Origin: DAIOFH01 sp036745875
GTDB lineage: Bacteria > Planctomycetota > SZUA-567
Reading direction: 5' to 3'
NCBI GenBank assembly: GCA_036745875.1
Contig: DAIOFH010000066.1
Location: forward strand, 1 to 20,701
Length of the DNA: 20,701 nt
Shown here: piece after piece, positions 6,847 to 14,386 of the stretch
Numbering within the stretch: the first letter of the stretch is position 1
How the letters are laid out: the number at the start of each line of letters is the position of its first letter
Translations under genes and position numbers: made by a program
Notes under the pieces: model-generated
What the model saw: the letters and a program-made list of their open reading frames with translations, nothing else
Told to the model about the DNA's origin: nothing
The model's database searches: none

Positions 6847-8160
6847 ATGAAAAAACCGTCTGATGCGTATATTTTCGATCCGAACGAAACATTGCCGAAA
6901 GGCGAATTGAAAGCCCTCCAACTCGAGCGGCTGAAACAGGCCATCGGCAGGGCGAAAAAACTGCCGTTTTACCAAAAAACGCTTAAAGGCATTGAACCAG
7001 AGGATATCAAGAGCCTTGACGACATCCGCAGCCTGCCGTTCACGACCAAACAGGATCTCCGGGACGGTTATCCTATGCAATTTTGCGCCATCCCGAAAAA
7101 CGAGATCGCCCGCTTCCATGCCTCTTCCGGCACCACAGGCAAAATGACCTTTGTGCCCTATTCCAAAAACGACATGGAAAACTGGATCAACGTGGTGGCG
7201 CGTTTTCTTGCCGCCGGCGGGCTGCGACCCGGGATGCTGGTGCAGATAGCCTTTGGTTATGGCCTCTTCACCGGCGGGTTCGGCCTGCACTATGGCGTTG
7301 AAAAGGTCGGCGCGGCGGTCATTCCCGCAGCCTCAGGCAATACCGAACGCCAACTGGCCATCCTTCAGGACATCAAGCCCGATGGCCTCGTCTGCACGCC
7401 AAGCTATGCCCTTAACATCGGAGAAACGATCAGGGCGAACGGCCAGGACCCGAAAGACCTCAACCTTTCACTCGGCTTTTTCGGCGGCGAACCCTGGACC
7501 GACGAAATGCGCAACCGCATTGAAGAGGACATGGACATCTTCGCCACCGACAATTATGGCTTGTCTGAAATTATCGGCCCCGGCGTCGCGGGCGAGTGCC
7601 CGGAGCGCAAGGGGCAACACATCGCCGAAGACCATTTCCTGGTGGAATGCCTGAACCCCGACACCCTCGAACCGGTAGAGCCGGGCGAGAAGGGGGAACT
7701 CGTCATCACCACGCTCACCAAGGAGGGGATGCCGGTAATCCGCTATCGCACCCGCGACATCTCCAGCCTGATCGAAGAGGCGTGCCCTTGCGGCAGAACG
7801 GGCGTGAGGATGACCAGAGTAACAGGTCGATCAGACGACATGCTGGTCATTCGCGGCGTCAATGTCTATCCGACGCAAATCGAGGAAGCGCTTCTGCGGG
7901 TACGCGAGGCGGCTCCGCATTACCAGATCGAAGTGACACGTCCCGGCACTTTGGATGTGGCTACCGTTCGAGTGGAAGTCCAACCGGAATTGTTTTCCGC
8001 ATCCATGCGGGACATGGTCGAGCTGAGGGAAAAAATTTCCAAAGCCATCAATTCCATCACCGGTATCAGGATGGAGGTGGAACTGGTCGCACCGCAAACA
8101 CTGGAGCGTTTTATCGGCAAGGCAAAGCGAGTCACTGATTTGCGATTCAAGAAGGATTGA
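6847..8160 (+). CDS. paaK: Phenylacetate-CoA ligase family protein (second copy)
   Basis: A 437-residue paralogue of the ligase at 5052, with the same motif order: HASSGTTGK (91-99), FGYGLFTGGFGLHYG, SGNTERQ, NYGLSEIIGPG, YRTRDISS, CPCGRT, GRSDDMLVIRGVNVYPTQ and a C-terminal GKAKRVTD with the catalytic lysine near 425. The loop residue after SSGTTGK is Met rather than Pro, and the N-terminal region differs from the first copy, so the two enzymes may have different substrates. The ATG at 6847 begins one base after the ACT gene's stop, which suggests translational coupling. An ATG at 6832, overlapping the ACT gene by 14 bases, is possible but would add a non-conserved leader. No terminator is visible before the thioredoxin genes. 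Confidence 0.9.
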   Translation: MKKPSDAYIFDPNETLPKGELKALQLERLKQAIGRAKKLPFYQKTLKGIEPEDIKSLDDIRSLPFTTKQDLRDGYPMQFCAIPKNEIARFHASSGTTGKMTFVPYSKNDMENWINVVARFLAAGGLRPGMLVQIAFGYGLFTGGFGLHYGVEKVGAAVIPAASGNTERQLAILQDIKPDGLVCTPSYALNIGETIRANGQDPKDLNLSLGFFGGEPWTDEMRNRIEEDMDIFATDNYGLSEIIGPGVAGECPERKGQHIAEDHFLVECLNPDTLEPVEPGEKGELVITTLTKEGMPVIRYRTRDISSLIEEACPCGRTGVRMTRVTGRSDDMLVIRGVNVYPTQIEEALLRVREAAPHYQIEVTRPGTLDVATVRVEVQPELFSASMRDMVELREKISKAINSITGIRMEVELVAPQTLERFIGKAKRVTDLRFKKD

Positions 8161-8257
8161 TAAGGCGTTAATATCACCCAATGAGAAGGAAACAATTCAA
8201 CCACAGTACATATACAACTAAGGTTGGACGGATTCTCTTCAATGAAAGGCATTTATT

Positions 8258-8581
8258 ATGGCAGGCAATGTTAAAACTTTGACAGATGCGAATTTCCAGG
8301 AAACGATCAAATCCGGCGTGACGCTCGTTGATTTTTGGGCCACTTGGTGCCCGCCGTGCCAGATGCAGGGTCCTATTGTGGAAAAGCTGGCCGATGCCTT
8401 TAACGGCAGCGCAACAGTCGGGAAAATAGACGTGGATGAAAACCAGGCCGCTGCCCGCCAGTTCGGAGTCGCCAATATACCGACTCTGATTCTCTTCAAG
8501 GACGGCAAAGAAGTTGGTCGCATGGTTGGTTTGCAGCAGGAAGCGGCTCTGACCGGCGCCATCAACAACGCCTTGAAATAA
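8258..8581 (+). CDS. Thioredoxin with WCPPC active site (first copy)
   Basis: A 107-residue cytosolic thioredoxin with no signal peptide, the full size of the family. The redox motif is WCPPC (Cys31, Cys34), with Pro in place of the usual Gly of WCGPC. The buried acid Asp25 (LVDFWATW) and the cis-proline Pro75 (NIPTLILF) are present. A Gly-to-Pro change in the CxxC motif alters redox potential in this family, so a role distinct from general thioredoxin is possible. AAAGG lies 9 nt upstream of the ATG. It is followed after 11 bp by a second thioredoxin with the same motif. Confidence 0.93.
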   Translation: MAGNVKTLTDANFQETIKSGVTLVDFWATWCPPCQMQGPIVEKLADAFNGSATVGKIDVDENQAAARQFGVANIPTLILFKDGKEVGRMVGLQQEAALTGAINNALK

Positions 8582-8592
8582 AAGGAAGCGTC

Positions 8593-8919
8593 ATGGCTGG
8601 GACTATTGCTGAATTGACGGATGATTCATTTTCCGAGTCGATTGCGTCGGGAGTTTGCCTTGTTGAATTTTACGGAACATGGTGCCCGCCCTGCAAGCTA
8701 CTTGAACCGGTTGTGGAGGAAATCGCCGAGAAATATACGGGGAAAGCCTTTATCGGCAAGCTGAATGTGGACGACAACAGCGAATCCGCTGTCGAACAAT
8801 CAATCGCTGACATTCCCACCATTATCTTCTTCCGCGACGGCGTGGAACAGGCTCGCCTGTTTGGTGCGCAAGGGTACGATACCCTGGCGGATGAACTTGA
8901 TAGATTGCTTCTTGGATAG
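8593..8919 (+). CDS. Thioredoxin with WCPPC active site (second copy)
   Basis: A 108-residue paralogue of the preceding gene that aligns without gaps through the first 75 residues. It keeps WCPPC (Cys31, Cys34) and the cis-proline (DIPTIIFF, Pro75), but the buried Asp of thioredoxins is Glu25 (LVEFYGTW) and the aromatic at position 27 is Tyr rather than Trp. These changes suggest it diverged after a tandem duplication and may have different proton handling or partners. AAAGGAAG precedes the ATG. A strong terminator follows, so the pair is probably the end of its transcript. Confidence 0.92.
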   Translation: MAGTIAELTDDSFSESIASGVCLVEFYGTWCPPCKLLEPVVEEIAEKYTGKAFIGKLNVDDNSESAVEQSIADIPTIIFFRDGVEQARLFGAQGYDTLADELDRLLLG

Positions 8920-8951
8920 TGGTTTATCCATGATATTCTCTTTTTTTCTAC

Positions 8952-8980
8952 CGGAGCGCTTTTGCGCTCCGTTTTTTTTT
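8952..8980 (+). terminator. Rho-independent terminator after the thioredoxins
   Basis: A perfect 8-bp stem CGGAGCGC/GCGCTCCG with a TTTT loop is followed by nine T residues (8972-8980). It begins 33 bp after the stop of the second thioredoxin gene. Confidence 0.95.
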
Positions 8981-9131
8981 GGATTTATTTCATATAAGTC
9001 TGAATGAAACAATATGATAGCGGAAATTATATATAGGTAAGTGGTCGATACGAAAAATGCATCATGGGGTTTTCCGGGAATCGGAATAAAATTCCGGAGC
9101 TTACGCCGCTCCCCAACGACAAGGATGGCTA

Positions 9132-10061
9132 ATGAATAAACTCTACCCCGAGCTGAACAAATCGAAGTTGCATGATGCAACAAGGCATTATATGCAATAT
9201 GCCAGGGTGGAATGCGGATTGTCCCACAATTCTATCGTTTCCTATGAGAGGGATCTCAGGGCTTTTGCGTTTTATATCGGGGCGGACAGGGCTGTCGACA
9301 GCATCGCCTGCGACGACATCACCGGTTATATGGCCTGGATGGCGAAAAGGGAGCTGTCGCCGACAAGCAGGGCACGCATGTTCGTAGCTCTGCGATGCTT
9401 TTTCAAATTTTGCCTGGTTGAGGGATTCATCATCGAAGATCCTTCACAATTCAACGACAGCCCCAAGATTTGGCGTCATCTTCCCCACGACCTTTCGCCT
9501 GGAGAGGTGAAGCTGCTTCTTGAAGCGGAAAACACCGGTGACCTTATTTCAATCCGCAACCGGGCGATAATCGAGGTGTTTTACGCCACCGGCGCCCGAG
9601 TGAGCGAAGTCTGCGGATTGACTCTGAAGGATGTCGACCTGGTCGAGAAAACAGTGCGTCTGCACGGCAAGGGATCGAAACAACGCATGACTCCGCTCGG
9701 CGATCCCGCTATCGACGCGCTGCAAAAATATTTCTTTGTTTCAAGGGCTATTTTGGTTCGCAGACAGAAGCGCGAGGATCCTGTAGAATACCTGTTTTTG
9801 TCAAAAACCGGCAGAAAAATGCTGCGTGAAAATGTCTTCCGCGTCGTCAAGGCGGCCGCCCTCAAGGCGGGCATTACCAAAAACGTTTATCCGCATCTGC
9901 TGCGGCATTCTTTTGCCACACACATGCTGGAAGGCGGCGCGAATTTGCGAGCGGTGCAAATGCTCCTGGGGCATGAGAGCCTGGAGACAACGGAAATCTA
10001 CACCCATGTCCACCAGCCGCACCTAGTGGAGGCGTACGAGTCTTTCCACCCCCGTGCGTAA
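9132..10061 (+). CDS. XerC/XerD-type tyrosine recombinase
   Basis: A 309-residue site-specific recombinase. The N-terminal SAM-like DNA-binding domain covers about 12-105 and the catalytic domain about 120-300. All catalytic residues are visible: Arg156 (ATGARVSEVCGL), Lys180 (HGKGSKQR), His255 and Arg258 (HLLRHSFATHML), His281 (LGHES) and Tyr290 (TEIYTHV). Spacing matches XerD (Arg to Lys 24 residues, His to Tyr 9). Length and motif quality fit the housekeeping recombinases that resolve chromosome dimers at dif; whether it is XerC or XerD cannot be decided here. AAGGA precedes the ATG. It is a single gene with terminators on both sides. An integrase of a mobile element is less likely because no element genes or attachment repeats are visible. 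Confidence 0.9.
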   Translation: MNKLYPELNKSKLHDATRHYMQYARVECGLSHNSIVSYERDLRAFAFYIGADRAVDSIACDDITGYMAWMAKRELSPTSRARMFVALRCFFKFCLVEGFIIEDPSQFNDSPKIWRHLPHDLSPGEVKLLLEAENTGDLISIRNRAIIEVFYATGARVSEVCGLTLKDVDLVEKTVRLHGKGSKQRMTPLGDPAIDALQKYFFVSRAILVRRQKREDPVEYLFLSKTGRKMLRENVFRVVKAAALKAGITKNVYPHLLRHSFATHMLEGGANLRAVQMLLGHESLETTEIYTHVHQPHLVEAYESFHPRA

Positions 10062-10099
10062 AAAAAAGGCTGCGTTTTTAAGCGGTACCGGCTACAATG

Positions 10100-10144
10100 A
10101 CAGAGAACACAGAGGCCGCAAAGATGTGCCTCCGTGTTCTCTGT
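10100..10144. terminator. Hairpin terminator between xer and coaD
   Basis: A 17-bp stem with a single A-C mismatch (10100-10116 with 10128-10144) and an 11-nt loop is followed by ATATTT on the plus strand. It begins 38 bp after the recombinase stop and ends 32 bp before coaD. The T-rich tail is weak, so it may be partial or serve as an mRNA boundary hairpin. Confidence 0.65.
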
Positions 10145-10176
10145 ATATTTACCCCAATGTCAGTTAACGAGGAGAC

Positions 10177-10764
10177 ATGATGATTGAAGGCAGGCACGTA
10201 GCGGTACTGCCGGGGAGTTATGACCCGATCACCCTGGGGCATATGGATATTATCGAACGCGGCGCGGAACTCTATGACGAACTCGTTGTCGCCGTCTCGG
10301 AAAATCCGTCCAAGGCCCCGGTCATTCCCATTGAGGAGCGGCTTGAGCTTATTCGCCTGCTTACCAGGGACCACCCCAACGTGCGGGCGGAGATGTTTCG
10401 CGGCATGACTGTAGACTTTGCCAAGAAAATCGGCGCGGGCGTCATCCTCAGGGGCATCCGGACATTCGCGGACTTCGAATACGAATTCCAGCTTGCGTTG
10501 GCGAACAAGCGTTTGGGGGATGTGGAAACGGTGTTCATCATGTCGTCGGCCGAGCGCTCATTTATCCGTTCGACACTCATTAAAGAAGCGGTCGCCCTAG
10601 GCGGCGACGTATCTCCGTTCGTCCCCGTACCGGTTATTGAAGCGCTCAAGCGCAATATGGCGAAACGGAAAATCTCCGTGAGGGGCTTTGTCGGCTTGGA
10701 CGGCGACGAAGCGCCGGCGATAGGCAAGGATCTCGCCGGTTTACGCGGTGAAGCGATAGAATAA
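10177..10764 (+). CDS. coaD: Phosphopantetheine adenylyltransferase with C-terminal extension
   Basis: A 195-residue enzyme that adenylates 4'-phosphopantetheine to dephospho-CoA, the fourth step of CoA synthesis. Motifs are PGSYDPITLGHMDII (12-26, nucleotidyltransferase signature with His22), LRGIRTFADFEYEFQLA and SSAERSFIRSTLIKE, followed by GGDVSPFVPVPV. Family members are usually about 160 residues. This one carries about 30 extra C-terminal residues, rich in Gly/Asp/Ala, with no known domain. The usual Ser-Ser pair in the C-terminal ATP-side motif reads Arg-Ser here. GAGGAG lies just upstream of a double ATG (10177 and 10180). A metallophosphoesterase follows after 14 bp. Confidence 0.93.
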   Translation: MMIEGRHVAVLPGSYDPITLGHMDIIERGAELYDELVVAVSENPSKAPVIPIEERLELIRLLTRDHPNVRAEMFRGMTVDFAKKIGAGVILRGIRTFADFEYEFQLALANKRLGDVETVFIMSSAERSFIRSTLIKEAVALGGDVSPFVPVPVIEALKRNMAKRKISVRGFVGLDGDEAPAIGKDLAGLRGEAIE

Positions 10765-10778
10765 ACAACCGGATCACA

Positions 10779-11567
10779 ATGACGCGTTTGGCGCATATCA
10801 GTGACTTGCATGTATCACGCACACCAGGCTTTGACGAACTTACGTTGAAGCGTGCGGTCGGATATGTCAATTACCGATTGAACCGCAGCCTGCGTCACAG
10901 CGAAGATAAAATAGCGGATGCGATTCAGAATCTCGTGGACAACCCTCCCCACATCGTCGTCGCCACCGGTGACCTGGCCCAGACCGGACTTGATTCGGAA
11001 TTCGAGAGCATCAGGCAGTATTTCGAACCTCTAGTAAAGAGAAATATTCCTGTCATCATTGTGGGCGGGAACCATGATCTCTATGGAGGGAAAGTCACAC
11101 CGTCATGGGTAGCGCTGAGGGAATACCTTGCCCTTGGTCTCATTCCTGACAAACATGGTATAATCCATTTTGAGGATGTTGAGATATTGCCGTTGGAGCA
11201 GTGGGTGAAATCGCCTATTTTCTTTTCCTACGGCAAGGTCGAGCAGTCGGCTCTCCACAAGGCTTTTGAACTTTGGCGCACTCCGCCGGTCGACAAGGCC
11301 AGAGTGGTGCTTGGCCACTACCCGGTGGTGATGAAGGGCGGCACTACGAGTAGTTTCGTTCATGGCCTGAAAAAGTGGAAGGAGCTATTGGCATTCTTGC
11401 GGGCCGCGCAGGTGTCGGGATATTTATGTGGGCATATCCACAAGCGAAAAAAATACGACCTTGGGGAAGGCGTAATTCAGTACGCGGCACCATCCCTGAC
11501 AGTTGATGGCAAACCCGGAATTTTTGAATCATGTGGTTCACGGTTAAATTTTTTGAGCATCGAATAA
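10779..11567 (+). CDS. Calcineurin-like metallophosphoesterase
   Basis: A 262-residue two-metal phosphoesterase with all five signature blocks: DLH (Asp9, His11), GDL (Asp65), GGNHD (Asn98, His99), GHYP (His180) and GHIH (His219, His221). There is no signal peptide, so it is probably cytosolic. The family includes cyclic-nucleotide phosphodiesterases, UDP-diacylglucosamine hydrolases and nucleases, and the substrate cannot be told from the motifs. It starts 14 bp after coaD and probably shares its transcript, although the ribosome site (GGAT) is weak. No terminator is apparent before the next promoter. Confidence 0.88.
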   Translation: MTRLAHISDLHVSRTPGFDELTLKRAVGYVNYRLNRSLRHSEDKIADAIQNLVDNPPHIVVATGDLAQTGLDSEFESIRQYFEPLVKRNIPVIIVGGNHDLYGGKVTPSWVALREYLALGLIPDKHGIIHFEDVEILPLEQWVKSPIFFSYGKVEQSALHKAFELWRTPPVDKARVVLGHYPVVMKGGTTSSFVHGLKKWKELLAFLRAAQVSGYLCGHIHKRKKYDLGEGVIQYAAPSLTVDGKPGIFESCGSRLNFLSIE

Positions 11568-11622
11568 AGTTGATTAAACCACTCACTGACGGCTCTTTTG
11601 CGACTGCCGACTAATTCTTTCG

Positions 11623-11634
11623 ACAATATATTGT
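11623..11634. promoter_or_regulatory. 12-bp palindrome upstream of cheB promoter
   Basis: ACAATATATTGT is a perfect palindrome lying 17 bp upstream of the -35 of the predicted cheB promoter, a location suited to an activator or repressor. The binding protein is unknown. Confidence 0.4.
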
Positions 11635-11650
11635 TTTACAGGAATTGTAC

Positions 11651-11679
11651 TTTACAAATTTGTGTCATATTTATATCAT
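11651..11679 (+). promoter_or_regulatory. Sigma70-type promoter of the chemotaxis genes
   Basis: TTTACA (11651-11656, 5/6 to TTGACA) and TATCAT (11674-11679, 5/6 to TATAAT) are separated by exactly 17 bp. Transcription would start near 11686 and give an untranslated leader of about 80 nt before cheB. Confidence 0.65.
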
Positions 11680-11697
11680 ATTTAAATCATATTTTCC
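11665..11697 (+). repeat. Three tandem 11-bp repeats over the cheB promoter
   Basis: Three consecutive units beginning TCATATTT (11665, 11676 and 11687) repeat with an exact 11-bp period, close to one turn of DNA. They overlap the -10 box and the expected start site, so a bound protein would block or modulate initiation. Alternatively the repeat may simply be local AT-rich slippage. Confidence 0.65.
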
Positions 11698-11767
11698 CCA
11701 TTGGTTGAATTATTTCATCAAGTGCGTTGCATGATGCGAATTTTTGAATATTACAAAAGGGTTGGCC

Positions 11768-12826
11768 ATGGCAAAAGTACGTGTTCTAGTGGTTGATGAT
11801 TCATCAGTCGTAAGAAACGTCCTTACCCGCGAGTTGTCGAAAGATAGCGAACTTGAAATTGTCGGTACGGCTCCGGATGCGTTTGTTGCTCGCGACAAGA
11901 TTGTCGCGTTGCGGCCGGACGTCATTACATTGGACATCGAAATGCCCAAGATGGACGGGCTGACTTTTTTACGCAAGCTGATGGAATGGTTCCCTATACC
12001 CGTCGTTATCGTTTCTGGTCTGACTCCTAAGGGTTGCGCCCTCTCAATGGAGGCGTTGGACATTGGTGCTGTCGATGTTATTGAAAAGCCGTCCTTGAAC
12101 GACGATCGTGCGCTGGCCGATTTTTCCACAAGACTTATTGACACGGTCAAGGCAGCTTCGTATGTTAAATTCAAGAAAGGTCCAAAGGCAGTGGCTCAGC
12201 GGGCCACGATGCCTGCGCATTTGTTGCCTTCAAAGCCGCAGGGCAGGACGCTCGGCAAGAGGTCGAACAAGATAGTGGCCATCGGGGCATCAACGGGCGG
12301 GACTGAAGCCTTGAAAAAGGTTTTGGAAAAGATGCCTGTCGATTGTCCGCCGATCATGATTGTCCAGCATATGCCTGGAACATTCACGAAGGCATTTGCG
12401 GACCGCCTGAACAGACAGACGCCTATAGAAGTCTTGGAAGCGGAGGACGGCATGGAGGTCAAGCAGGGAAGAGCCATCATCGGCAACGGCAACCTGCACC
12501 TGCTGATCAGGAAAGGCCCCGGCAAGTGGTTTGCCGAAACGCGCGAGGGGCCGCTCGTTTGCCGACATAAACCTTCTGTGGAGGTTTTGTTTAACTCGTT
12601 TGCTAAACATGTCGGGAATATGGGCATCGGCGTCATGCTGACAGGCATGGGTAGAGACGGCGCAGATGCGATGAAAAACATGAAAGACGCCGGTGCGCGC
12701 ACAATTGCGCAGGACGAAAAAAGTTGCGTTGTCTTCGGCATGCCGAAGGAAGCGATTAAAACCGGCGCGGTAGAAAAGGTCGTGCCTCTTGACATGGTTA
12801 CCGATTCGGTGTTATCCTTGTTGTAA
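11768..12826 (+). CDS. cheB: Chemotaxis protein-glutamate methylesterase
   Basis: A 352-residue response-regulator enzyme that removes methyl groups from (and deamidates) chemoreceptors during adaptation. The receiver domain (about 1-125) has the acid pair Asp10/Asp11, the phosphorylated Asp56 (LDIEMPKMDG), and Lys108 in EKPS. The methylesterase domain (about 165-350) has the catalytic triad Ser175 (GASTGG), His201 (QHMPGTFTKAFADRLN) and Asp297 (TGMGRDGADAM). The length is typical. ATG 11768 is preferred to an upstream TTG at 11744 because AAAGGG precedes it and the receiver starts there. It leads a cluster with cheY and a CheX-type phosphatase. No cheR, cheA or receptor gene is in the window. 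Confidence 0.95.
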   Translation: MAKVRVLVVDDSSVVRNVLTRELSKDSELEIVGTAPDAFVARDKIVALRPDVITLDIEMPKMDGLTFLRKLMEWFPIPVVIVSGLTPKGCALSMEALDIGAVDVIEKPSLNDDRALADFSTRLIDTVKAASYVKFKKGPKAVAQRATMPAHLLPSKPQGRTLGKRSNKIVAIGASTGGTEALKKVLEKMPVDCPPIMIVQHMPGTFTKAFADRLNRQTPIEVLEAEDGMEVKQGRAIIGNGNLHLLIRKGPGKWFAETREGPLVCRHKPSVEVLFNSFAKHVGNMGIGVMLTGMGRDGADAMKNMKDAGARTIAQDEKSCVVFGMPKEAIKTGAVEKVVPLDMVTDSVLSLL

Positions 12827-12878
12827 GTCGAACTGTGCAAACAAATAACTCACATAATTCTGAGTGGGAGACAGGACT

Positions 12879-13250
12879 ATGAAAATCCTGGTGGTTGACG
12901 ATTCCTCTACTATGCGGCGCATTATTTCCAATATCCTCAAGTCCAGCGGATATGAAGACCTCCTTGAGGCGGGTGACGGGATTGAAGGTCTGAACCAGCT
13001 TAAGGCCAATCCTGATGTGGATATGGTTTTGACTGACTGGAACATGCCTAACATGAACGGGCTTGATTTCTTGATGAAAATCAGGGAGACGACCCCCGGT
13101 ACGCAGCTTCCCGTCATCATGGTCACTACGGAAGCGGAAAAGGCCAATGTGGTCGCGGCGATCAAGGCAGGGGCGAACAACTACATCGTCAAGCCGTTCA
13201 CCCCGGAAATCGTGAAGACCAAGCTTGAGCCGTTCCTCAAAAAAGAGTAA
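12879..13250 (+). CDS. cheY: Chemotaxis response regulator CheY
   Basis: A 123-residue single-domain receiver that carries the phosphoryl signal from CheA to the flagellar motor. It has Asp7/Asp8 (VVDDSSTMRR), the phospho-acceptor Asp53 in TDWNMPNMNGL, Thr83 (MVTTEAEK) and Lys105 (VKPF). The pattern DWNMPNM and MVT-x-EA is specific to CheY rather than to general receivers. The second Asp of the usual NMDG reads Asn. ATG 12879 is chosen over GTG 12864 because the receiver begins there and GGGAG is well spaced. It lies 52 bp downstream of cheB on the same strand. Confidence 0.93.
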   Translation: MKILVVDDSSTMRRIISNILKSSGYEDLLEAGDGIEGLNQLKANPDVDMVLTDWNMPNMNGLDFLMKIRETTPGTQLPVIMVTTEAEKANVVAAIKAGANNYIVKPFTPEIVKTKLEPFLKKE

Positions 13251-13291
13251 GTCCTCCTCTCACCCTAGCGCTTTTTACTAATGATTGGATT

Positions 13292-13338
13292 CTTGTTGCG
13301 TTTTACGGCATAACCGGGACAAACCGAAAAGCAACAAG
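13292..13338 (+). other. Imperfect long hairpin between cheY and cheX-like gene
   Basis: CTTGTTGC (13292-13299), TTTT and CGG pair with CCG, AAAA and GCAACAAG (13324-13338), giving 15 pairs with two single-base bulges and a 15-nt loop. No T-run follows, so it is unlikely to terminate. It may tune mRNA stability or the relative expression of the two genes. Confidence 0.5.
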
Positions 13339-13397
13339 GAAGGAATCAAACTAGTATTAAAACGCGATAATTTTATTGTTTTGGGGATTAACTTATA

Positions 13398-14276
13398 ATG
13401 AAAGTTATCACCGCATCGGAAACCAATCTCACCGCCAATATGGTTCGCGGCGCATTTCTTGCGAAAAAGGTGCCTGGCGTTGATTTTGTGCATGTGACGA
13501 CCAAGGAGAATCTGGCCGCCAACATTGACGAAAACTCGGTGGTGTTGGTTGACTGGGAAACAGATCCGGTACATTGCGCTGAATTTGTTTATGCCGCCAA
13601 AGATAAAAATTCCAAGACGCCTGTTTTGCTTCTTTGTCCGAAAATCAAGGCGGGTACGACCTTTGCCGGCATCAAGGCTGGAGCCGCCGGCGTAGTGACC
13701 AAGCCGATTGACCCGGATGACCTAATCCGCTCTATCGCCGGGGTGGTCAAGAAAAGCCAGACAACTCGTCCGACGGTCAATGTCGAATTCATAAACCCCT
13801 TTATCGATGCGGCGAGAAACGTATTCTCGCAGATGTGCCAGGTTGAAATCGCCCGCAAGCGAATATTCCTCAAAGACGATTACAAGATGATGGGGGACAT
13901 CTCCGGCGTCATGGGGCTGTCCGGCGCTGCAACGGGAAGCGTTGTCGTCAGCATGCCGTCGAAGCTTGCCTGTCTCGTCGTCGGCAACATGCTTGGCGAA
14001 GATCCGGCGGAAGACCTGACCCAGGATGTCCGCGATGCGGTTGGCGAAATCATAAACATGATTTCCGGTCAGGCGAAGGCTTCTCTCGTTAAGACCAAAT
14101 ATCATTTCACCATTTCCATCCCGACAGTCGTCACCGGCCCGGGACACGAGATTGCCCACCAAAAGGGCACGCCGAACATTGTTGTTCTTTTTGAGGGTGC
14201 GGGTTTTGATTTTGCGCTGCAGGTTTGCTTGGCACCGAACGATGCTGAAGATGCAACCGTAAAAGAAGACGCATAA
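13398..14276 (+). CDS. Degenerate receiver fused to CheX-type phosphatase
   Basis: A 292-residue protein. Residues 1-115 have the receiver fold pattern with a phospho-acceptor-like Asp52 (VVLVDWETD) and Lys102 (VTKPIDPDDL), but the metal-binding acid pair after strand 1 is missing (VITASETN). It is therefore probably not phosphorylated normally. Residues about 130-280 match the CheX/CheC family, which dephosphorylates CheY-P. The Glu217-x-x-Asn220 signature sits in DAVGEIINMISGQAK, and SGAATGSVVVSMP and the end strands are also conserved. I infer a phosphatase for the adjacent CheY, with the N-terminal domain as a docking or regulatory module. The ribosome site is weak (GGGG, about 12 nt upstream). 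Confidence 0.82.
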   Translation: MKVITASETNLTANMVRGAFLAKKVPGVDFVHVTTKENLAANIDENSVVLVDWETDPVHCAEFVYAAKDKNSKTPVLLLCPKIKAGTTFAGIKAGAAGVVTKPIDPDDLIRSIAGVVKKSQTTRPTVNVEFINPFIDAARNVFSQMCQVEIARKRIFLKDDYKMMGDISGVMGLSGAATGSVVVSMPSKLACLVVGNMLGEDPAEDLTQDVRDAVGEIINMISGQAKASLVKTKYHFTISIPTVVTGPGHEIAHQKGTPNIVVLFEGAGFDFALQVCLAPNDAEDATVKEDA

Positions 14277-14304
14277 ACGGCTGGACTGAGAACAAGAATA
14301 AAGG

Positions 14305-14339
14305 AAGACTCCCGGACAGCGATGTCCGGGAGTCTTTTT
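14305..14339 (+). terminator. Rho-independent terminator after the chemotaxis genes
   Basis: A perfect 14-bp stem (14305-14318 with 14323-14336) with the GNRA loop GCGA runs into five T residues (14335-14339). It lies 28 bp after the CheX-type stop. It also separates this operon from the convergent HAD gene and may work partly in reverse. Confidence 0.93.
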
Positions 14340-14386
14340 ATCAGATGAGAAAAAGCAGCTCTCTACGCTTTTCGTGACCTCTGTGG

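Noticed and set aside
9132..10061. Integrase of an integrated mobile element
   Set aside because: No attachment-site repeats, tRNA junction or element genes are nearby; the protein fits a housekeeping Xer recombinase.
13394..13399. TATAAT overlapping the start codon of the CheX-type gene as a promoter
   Set aside because: There is no -35 at the right distance, and it would start transcription inside the coding region.
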